Below, one piece after another: positions 60,601 through 64,000 of a DNA stretch of 64,000 nucleotides. Each line of letters begins with the position of its first letter. The stretch's first letter is position 1. The notes below the pieces were generated by a model. The model saw nothing but the letters and a program-made list of their open reading frames with translations. It made no database searches and had not been told where the DNA came from. The position numbers were made by a program, and so were the translations under genes. The stretch comes from a bacterium. GTDB taxonomy: Bacteria; Electryoneota; RPQS01. The stretch spans positions 1-64,000 of the forward strand of contig JADKHW010000011.1 of NCBI GenBank assembly GCA_016721565.1. The letters are read 5' to 3'.

Positions 60601-62037
60601 TAACAAAGCAAAGGATTCCGGAGTGGAGTTGCCATTTTCTGAAACCGGCATCGTCCCTGAAGCCCAAACTGCTATCCTAATAGGCGAACCGGGGCCATCG
60701 TAAGAAACATAGACAGTGTCAACGAAACTGGAGACATGTGTCGGCGCGAAAGTAACACTCATCGTTTCAGTTTCGTCGAAATGTATCCAAAAAGGCGTCG
60801 TCGTGTTCGTGCTGAAACCTCCTGGTAAGGTAATTGCCTGTACCAAAACACTGTCGCCCGGATTGATGATTTCAATTTGTCTAACCGACTCTTCGCCGAT
60901 CTCAACCGATTCAAAGTCAATGTTGTTATCAATAGCAAACACAGGAAGCCGGGGTTCAGAGTATGCCACCAAATGTACATAATAGCCTGAAGGCGAATTG
61001 ATACTTCCTGCCGAAACATACCCTCCTTCGCGCCTATGAACTGGGAACCCCCCAACCGAATCTGCGAGCTGAAAAGACCACAAACTGTCAAGCGAAAAAC
61101 TTATACCCGCAAAGAGGCCATACATAGACCGCATTTCGATCCAATTATTGTGTAACTCAAAGATCAATCTGCTTGTGTATTGAGGCCCCCAATTGTACGT
61201 TCTTTCAACCAGATTCTGTCCATCGGTTGTGAACTTCCTGAAAGTGAGTTCACCCGAGACAGTCGAATAGACTAAGATTGCCGTATCTGGAGCAACCGCA
61301 ATTACGGAAAATGCTCGCGACGGGATTTCGGATTCACTAATTAAATTACCATTTGAATCTATAGCGAGAAGGTATCGTTGGTACGGCCATGAGGAGCGTT
61401 CGAAAATCGAGAATACTCCGCCTCCAATTGCAGGAACAACAAGCGATACGGTATTGTATTGTGCATATGAACGAACCACCGACCAAAGCGAATCGCCATG
61501 TTCGTCAATGCATGTCAATACTGCGTTCTCTTCCATCACATCGTCGATAACAACGCACCTTGCCCCTATGTACGTTCTGCCGTCTTGATCTACGGCCAAT
61601 TCCTCAACAGACCCAAGCCAATTACTTTCACACGTTAGGTCTGTCGAATCGTAAACATTGCCCGCAAGATCCAAATAATAGAGCGTCGGCCAATAGACAG
61701 CAGTGACCAGTTCCCCAGTCGGCAATTGCGCGGCAGGGCCAAACCAATAAAGGCTTGAACCTTCACGATCATAGAATCTTGCCCACAGGCTGTCGCCGTC
61801 TTGACCTACCCGCATCACTACAGCATCTGAGGAGTCATCGGAGATAGCCCATGTATTTGCTTGACCGAACAGATAAAGCGATCTGCTTTCCGATTGCTCT
61901 AAAATTGAAAACAAGCCGAACCCGCGAAGCGAATCATTCGACACGTGCAGCGTACGCTCCCATTCCACATGTAACGGCTGTGCATTAAGAACACCAACGT
62001 AGCATATCACTATCGCCAAACAAAAGATTGCCTTCAT
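60355..62037 (-). CDS. Secreted T9SS-cargo protein, tandem paralogue 2
   Basis: 560 aa from ATG 62037, second of two ATGs behind AAGGAGG. The signal peptide (MKAIFCLAIVICYVGVLNA) and first residues of the mature part (PLHVEWERTLHVSNDSLRG) closely match paralogue 1. The middle differs more, with GDSLWARFYD and GDSLWSVVRS units. A choice-of-anchor D-type domain (IDFESVEIGEESVRQIEIINPGD) precedes the T9SS domain (AYPNPFNPSTSLTF, NVQGRLVSEVV, SGIYFATMN). Probably part of a surface-exposed repeat family. Ligand unknown. Confidence 0.87.
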   Translation of the reverse strand: MKAIFCLAIVICYVGVLNAQPLHVEWERTLHVSNDSLRGFGLFSILEQSESRSLYLFGQANTWAISDDSSDAVVMRVGQDGDSLWARFYDREGSSLYWFGPAAQLPTGELVTAVYWPTLYYLDLAGNVYDSTDLTCESNWLGSVEELAVDQDGRTYIGARCVVIDDVMEENAVLTCIDEHGDSLWSVVRSYAQYNTVSLVVPAIGGGVFSIFERSSWPYQRYLLAIDSNGNLISESEIPSRAFSVIAVAPDTAILVYSTVSGELTFRKFTTDGQNLVERTYNWGPQYTSRLIFELHNNWIEMRSMYGLFAGISFSLDSLWSFQLADSVGGFPVHRREGGYVSAGSINSPSGYYVHLVAYSEPRLPVFAIDNNIDFESVEIGEESVRQIEIINPGDSVLVQAITLPGGFSTNTTTPFWIHFDETETMSVTFAPTHVSSFVDTVYVSYDGPGSPIRIAVWASGTMPVSENGNSTPESFALLPAYPNPFNPSTSLTFTVAHESDVQLNVFNVQGRLVSEVVHRSFAVGQHSVNWSCAECASGIYFATMNVGTFTASQKLLLLK

Positions 62038-62091
62038 CATAGCCTCCTTGTTCAACTGCGGGACCCACCGCATAAAACTATAAATAAGAAT

Positions 62092-62628
62092 CTAATTAAC
62101 CGTCCACATCCCTCGATACTCCAACATATCTCCCAACCCGCCGTCAAAATTCAGCGTGCCCGGATTGTCGGGCGTCAGCGTCGAATCCGCCGGATGCAGC
62201 CACGGCCTCACCGCGCTGTTAAACAAATTCGCTTCGGGATCATATGTATCCACCCACCCAAATCCAAACTGATCCGGATACGTCCCAATCAAATAATAAT
62301 AGAGTTCGAGCGATTCCGTACTCAAATTATGCACGAACGGCGGATACAAAAACGTCTGCCGCGAACTCCAAGACAAGTTCTTCCACTGTTCGAGCGAACC
62401 CGCATACGGACTCCCTTCGTCACGCGGCAGTGTCGCAATCTGAAACTCTCGCAGCATATAAGCGTGCCATTCAAAGTGCTCCGCCGCAAACTGCACGGCT
62501 TCCGCTGGAATCGAAATCAATGTGTCACCAACCACGATGTCGTAACCCGTCCCGTCTTGAGTCTTATCCCCCTCTTCACAAGCGGTAATCAACAGCATCG
62601 CAAAAACTACAAGGAGCAAGTTCTTCAT
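62092..62628 (-). CDS. Lipoprotein of unknown function
   Basis: 178 aa. Lipobox ITAC (Cys17) after MKNLLLVVFAMLL. The rest is rich in aromatic residues (FEWHAYMLREFQIATLP, WKNLSWSSRQTFLYPPF, YYYLIGTYPDQFGFGW) without a known domain, and ends GDMLEYRGMWTVN. Its ATG overlaps the stop of the upstream T9SS cargo gene (ATGA), so it is co-translated with it. A cargo-anchoring or ligand-binding role is possible but unsupported. Confidence 0.65.
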   Translation of the reverse strand: MKNLLLVVFAMLLITACEEGDKTQDGTGYDIVVGDTLISIPAEAVQFAAEHFEWHAYMLREFQIATLPRDEGSPYAGSLEQWKNLSWSSRQTFLYPPFVHNLSTESLELYYYLIGTYPDQFGFGWVDTYDPEANLFNSAVRPWLHPADSTLTPDNPGTLNFDGGLGDMLEYRGMWTVN

Positions 62629-64000
62629 TTCAGCAACACCAGTTTCTGCACCGCATGAAACTCTCCCGCATTCAATTTCGCAAAATATATCCCCGACGCC
62701 AACCCCGTTCCGTCAACTATGATTCGATGTTCTCCCGCAGCAAAACTCTGCCGTGCAACTTCCTTCACCAATCTTCCCGTTATGTCAAACAACTCCAGCT
62801 TAACAAGCTCGGTCTTCGGCAACTCGAACCGAATCACAGCCGTTGCATTAAACGGATTTGGATAGGCTGCAAGCATTTTGAATTCGTGCGGCAACTGCGG
62901 TGGATCGTCCGCTGCATTCGGTGACGCTACACCGCGAACCGTGAGTGCGATAGAATCCGGAGAGTTCGGTTCGTCACTCTGAATCACCAGTAGGCCGTTA
63001 TGTATTCCCAGAGAAATCGGCGCAGCAAAGAGCGTGAGCGCAAATGTCGACTCCGCGGGGACTACAATCGGCCCGACATTTTCCAGCCAAAACGGCCACG
63101 GCTGATCCAGTGCCGCAATGTGCAGAGGCTCGGTACCCGGATTGGCAATGTGCAAGCTCGCGCTCACGGTGTCGCCGATAACACACCAGCGTAAATCCAT
63201 ATGATTGTGGTCCGGCTCGCACAGCGGATACGGTGCTTCACCCGTAATTGGAATGAGAATAGTGTCGTTTAGAGCACTTGACACCACATATAGTGTGTCT
63301 ACATAGTGCCGCCGCTCGCTTGGGCGAAAAACCAGCCGTACTGTCATTCGCTCGCCCGGCAGAATCGTCAGCGGCACTTGAGCGCTGATAGCATAGTCTT
63401 GCGGATTGATAAACTCTGTGACCGTTACCGGAGTCTGTCCGGTAAGCAGCAATTCAAATGTCAATTCGCGCGTCTCTTCCAATGGCACAATGCCGTAATC
63501 GAGCTGGCCCGGCGTCGAGTAAAGATAGCTCGCCGGACCTTCAGGACTAAAATAGAATATCGCCGGATGCCATGTTGGAACATCGACATGCAGAGCACCC
63601 AAACACGTTGGCGTTGCTCCAGGCAGCATCTCGTAAATCGGAGCTGGAACATCAAACGGAACGTGCTCCATGTAATACCAAACATGGTTGGCCCCCATGT
63701 GACCAACGTAGATTCCGGCAGACATATTAAAATCCGGCCCTCCAAACGTTAGCAATCCGCTTTCAACCGGAAGGAACGTGCGTAAGCGATTTACCGACTC
63801 CTCCGCTGACGTTATCAATCGAATTACGCCGGTAGAATCCAAACGGATTAGCTGTAGCTTTACTCCAATATCCATTTCCGAGTAACTGGACCACACCAAA
63901 TCAATCCCGTACTCGCTAGCCAAGAGTATCGGTGCCAGCTGTCCCGAGTACTCGGCGCTTGATTCAAACTCAAGCGTTCGCCCCTCATTGCCCGCTGTGT
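62625..64000 (-). CDS. Secreted T9SS-cargo protein, partial (N-terminus beyond the window)
   Basis: The frame stays open to the window edge, so only about 458 C-terminal residues are seen. The first visible part (LEFESSAEYSGQLAPILLASEYGIDLVWSSY) resembles the propeller-like units of the two previous paralogues. Two choice-of-anchor/ASPM-like domains follow (LDYGIVPLEETRELTFEL and VIGDTVSASLHIANPGTEPLHI). The T9SS sorting domain AYPNPFNATAVIRFELP, DITGRLVKEVA, SGIYFAKLN ends the protein. It is followed by the lipoprotein gene with a 4-nt overlap. Confidence 0.85.
   Translation of the reverse strand, partial: TAGNEGRTLEFESSAEYSGQLAPILLASEYGIDLVWSSYSEMDIGVKLQLIRLDSTGVIRLITSAEESVNRLRTFLPVESGLLTFGGPDFNMSAGIYVGHMGANHVWYYMEHVPFDVPAPIYEMLPGATPTCLGALHVDVPTWHPAIFYFSPEGPASYLYSTPGQLDYGIVPLEETRELTFELLLTGQTPVTVTEFINPQDYAISAQVPLTILPGERMTVRLVFRPSERRHYVDTLYVVSSALNDTILIPITGEAPYPLCEPDHNHMDLRWCVIGDTVSASLHIANPGTEPLHIAALDQPWPFWLENVGPIVVPAESTFALTLFAAPISLGIHNGLLVIQSDEPNSPDSIALTVRGVASPNAADDPPQLPHEFKMLAAYPNPFNATAVIRFELPKTELVKLELFDITGRLVKEVARQSFAAGEHRIIVDGTGLASGIYFAKLNAGEFHAVQKLVLLK

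Noticed and set aside
1..64000. CRISPR arrays, IS elements, prophage genes
   Set aside because: No regularly spaced direct repeats, transposase, integrase or phage structural genes were seen on either strand.

Overview
The window looks like one chromosomal contig from a Gram-negative bacterium of the FCB (Fibrobacterota-Chlorobiota-Bacteroidota) superphylum, probably a non-Bacteroidota lineage such as one of the candidate phyla. The evidence is a PorU-like sortase gene overlapping a porV-like gene, six secreted proteins ending in the type IX secretion (T9SS) C-terminal domain with its YPNPFN motif, a DUF3078 and a DUF5916 outer-membrane protein, and many lipoproteins. Two traits argue against Bacteroidota itself: most starts have good AGGAGG-type ribosome binding sites, and several promoters are plain TTGAC(A/T)-N17-TATATT types rather than the Bacteroidota -33/-7 type. 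The exact phylum cannot be fixed from sequence reading alone. No tRNA, rRNA, IS element, prophage or CRISPR array was seen.

Layout. 1-4.1 kb (+): tail of a nucleotide-sugar/polysaccharide cluster (methyltransferases, an RmlC-type epimerase, rmlB) with an odd nuclease-like gene inside it. 3.5-6.0 kb (+): three small outer-membrane beta-barrel genes, two of them close paralogues. 6.1-8.3 kb (-): a histidine kinase and response regulator. 8.4-12.1 kb (+): an acidic, disordered zinc-ribbon protein behind a structured leader, a TPR/thioredoxin-like protein, mscL and a DUF3078 protein. 12.2-16.3 kb (-): a T9SS beta-helix protein, a Cys-rich secreted protein and nrfHA (ammonia-forming nitrite reductase). 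16.5-21.6 kb (+): rpsU, cvpA-mutS2, a VOC protein and an ArsR-SRPBCC pair. 21.7-31.6 kb (-): T9SS cargo, 5'-nucleotidase, GT2, outer-membrane protein, membrane GT-like protein, exported glutathione peroxidase, duplicated lipoprotein genes and pgi. 32.0-39.8 kb (+): porU-porV-lipoprotein-SLBB operon. 39.9-64.0 kb (-): redoxin-nirK with two Rrf2 regulators, an ArnT-like GT, lolC/E-lysS, DUF5916, SDR-GNAT-alr, a subtilase T9SS cargo, prfB, EamA, SpoIID, aspartokinase, then a tandem array of T9SS cargo genes running off the end.

How it fits together. The porU-porV products should process and anchor the T9SS cargo encoded at 12.2, 21.7, 51.7, 58.7, 60.4 and 62.6 kb. NrfHA, NirK and the Rrf2 pair indicate anaerobic nitrite use with a nitrosative or redox-responsive switch. 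A shared motif sits just downstream of both the nirK and rrf2 -10 elements.

Quality caveat. At least eleven genes are interrupted by small indels, several at C6 or A5 homopolymers, including mutS2 (three shifts), the histidine kinase and the subtilase. This pattern suggests unpolished long-read sequence more than real gene decay. The prfB frameshift is different: it is the known programmed +1 site.
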